From positions 1-5,631 of the forward strand of contig CAKUNY010000133.1 of the NCBI GenBank assembly GCA_934668605.1: a stretch of DNA of 5,631 bases, given 5' to 3'. The notes below the pieces were generated by a model. It worked only from the letters and a program-made list of their open reading frames with translations, ran no database searches and was not told the origin of the DNA. Numbering within the stretch: position 1 is the stretch's first letter; every line of letters begins with the position of its first letter. The position numbers and the translations under genes were made by a program. Below, piece after piece: positions 5,142 to 5,631 of the stretch. Origin of the DNA: an uncultured Oscillospiraceae bacterium. GTDB lineage: Bacteria; Bacillota; Clostridia; Oscillospirales; Oscillospiraceae.

Positions 5142-5631
5142 GCTTTCGCGATGAGCTCTGCCGCCGGCATCACGCCGTCCAGATTCACCTGTTCCATCTT
5201 TCCCTCGTCGCACAGCCGCGCCGTGTCGGGGTCGATCGGAAGGCGGGCAAGCACGGGGAGGCTGTATTCCAGCGCGATCTCGGAGAGCCTGCTCTTGCCG
5301 AAGATCTCGACCGTTTTGCCGCAGTCGGGACACCTAAAGTAGCTGTAGTTCTCGACAAAACCGTAAACCGGCACGTCCATCATCCTTGCCATGTTCACGG
5401 CCTTGGAGACGATCATGGAGACCAGGCTCTGCGGGCTCGTGACGAGAATCACGCCATTAATGGGCAGCGACTGGAACACCGTCAGCGGCACATCACCCGT
5501 TCCGGGAGGCAGGTCTACAAACATGTAGTCCACATCGCCCCAGCAGACATCCGTCCAGAACTGCTTGACCGCGCCCGCGACCACAGGCCCGCGCCAGACG
5601 ACCGGGTCGGTTTCCTTGGGCAGCAGGAGGT
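5135..5631 (-). CDS. mrp: Mrp/NBP35 (ApbC) family iron-sulfur cluster carrier ATPase, partial at 5' end
   Basis: Mrp/ApbC proteins are cytosolic P-loop ATPases of the MinD/ParA-like class that bind and deliver iron-sulfur clusters as dimers. The last 164 residues are visible. In order along the visible part they show WRGP (12-15), the Walker B/switch II segment DYMFVDLPPGTGD (34-46), TSPQ (64-67), ENYSYFRCPDCGK (93-105) with the CxxC cysteines (C100, C103) that hold the bridging cluster, IFG soon after, and the end segment LPVLARLPIDPDTARLCDEG. The N-terminal part with the KGGVGKS P-loop lies beyond the right edge. The frame is open through the edge, so the apparent GTG start at 5584 is not real. 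The TAA stop (5137-5135) falls in the U-tract of the opposing terminator. Confidence 0.93.
   Translation of the reverse strand, partial: LLLPKETDPVVWRGPVVAGAVKQFWTDVCWGDVDYMFVDLPPGTGDVPLTVFQSLPINGVILVTSPQSLVSMIVSKAVNMARMMDVPVYGFVENYSYFRCPDCGKTVEIFGKSRLSEIALEYSLPVLARLPIDPDTARLCDEGKMEQVNLDGVMPAAELIAKAK

Noticed and set aside
5135..5584. GTG at 5584 as the start of mrp
   Set aside because: Upstream codons in frame encode the conserved WRGP segment and the frame stays open to the window edge, so the gene begins outside.

Overview
This 5.6 kb window reads as ordinary chromosomal DNA from a GC-rich low-complexity-free member of the Bacillota, most likely a gut-type clostridium of the Oscillospirales. 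That placement is an inference. It rests on strong Shine-Dalgarno sequences (AAAGGAGG, AGGAGA, AAGGGGG), the gene families present, an FHA-SEDS fusion, and short REP-like hairpins whose arms start CGTAGGGG. No phage, plasmid, CRISPR or RNA genes were seen.

Layout: (1) 1-1598, minus strand: a cell-wall polymerase of the FtsW/RodA/SpoVE (SEDS) family fused to an N-terminal membrane anchor and FHA domain, cut by the left window edge just before its last conserved motif. (2) 1599-1802: a 204-bp non-coding gap with a strong hairpin next to the SEDS ribosome binding site and an inverted pair of REP-like hairpins (1702-1807). (3) 1803-3068, minus: an AI-2E family (PF01594) membrane transporter with its own probable sigma-A promoter. 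(4) 3144-3995, minus: endonuclease IV (nfo) with all nine metal ligands. (5) 3996-4101: a divergent promoter region centred on an 18-bp inverted repeat. (6) 4102-5079, plus: an HTH-WYL transcriptional regulator. (7) 5097-5141: an intrinsic terminator between convergent genes. (8) 5135-5631, minus: the C-terminal part of an Mrp/NBP35 (ApbC) iron-sulfur carrier ATPase, cut by the right edge.

The three minus-strand genes nfo, AI-2E transporter and FHA-SEDS are co-directional and may be partly cotranscribed, but the transporter has its own promoter and a hairpin lies before the SEDS gene. The most suggestive regulatory arrangement is nfo and the WYL regulator sharing an overlapping divergent promoter with a palindrome on both -35 boxes. 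WYL proteins in other bacteria respond to DNA damage, so a local repair-gene switch is plausible but not shown. I found no clear novel multi-gene system. The points most worth checking are the nfo/WYL palindrome, the FHA-SEDS fusion, and the hairpin pair with a compensatory base-pair change that also supplies the transporter's stop codon.
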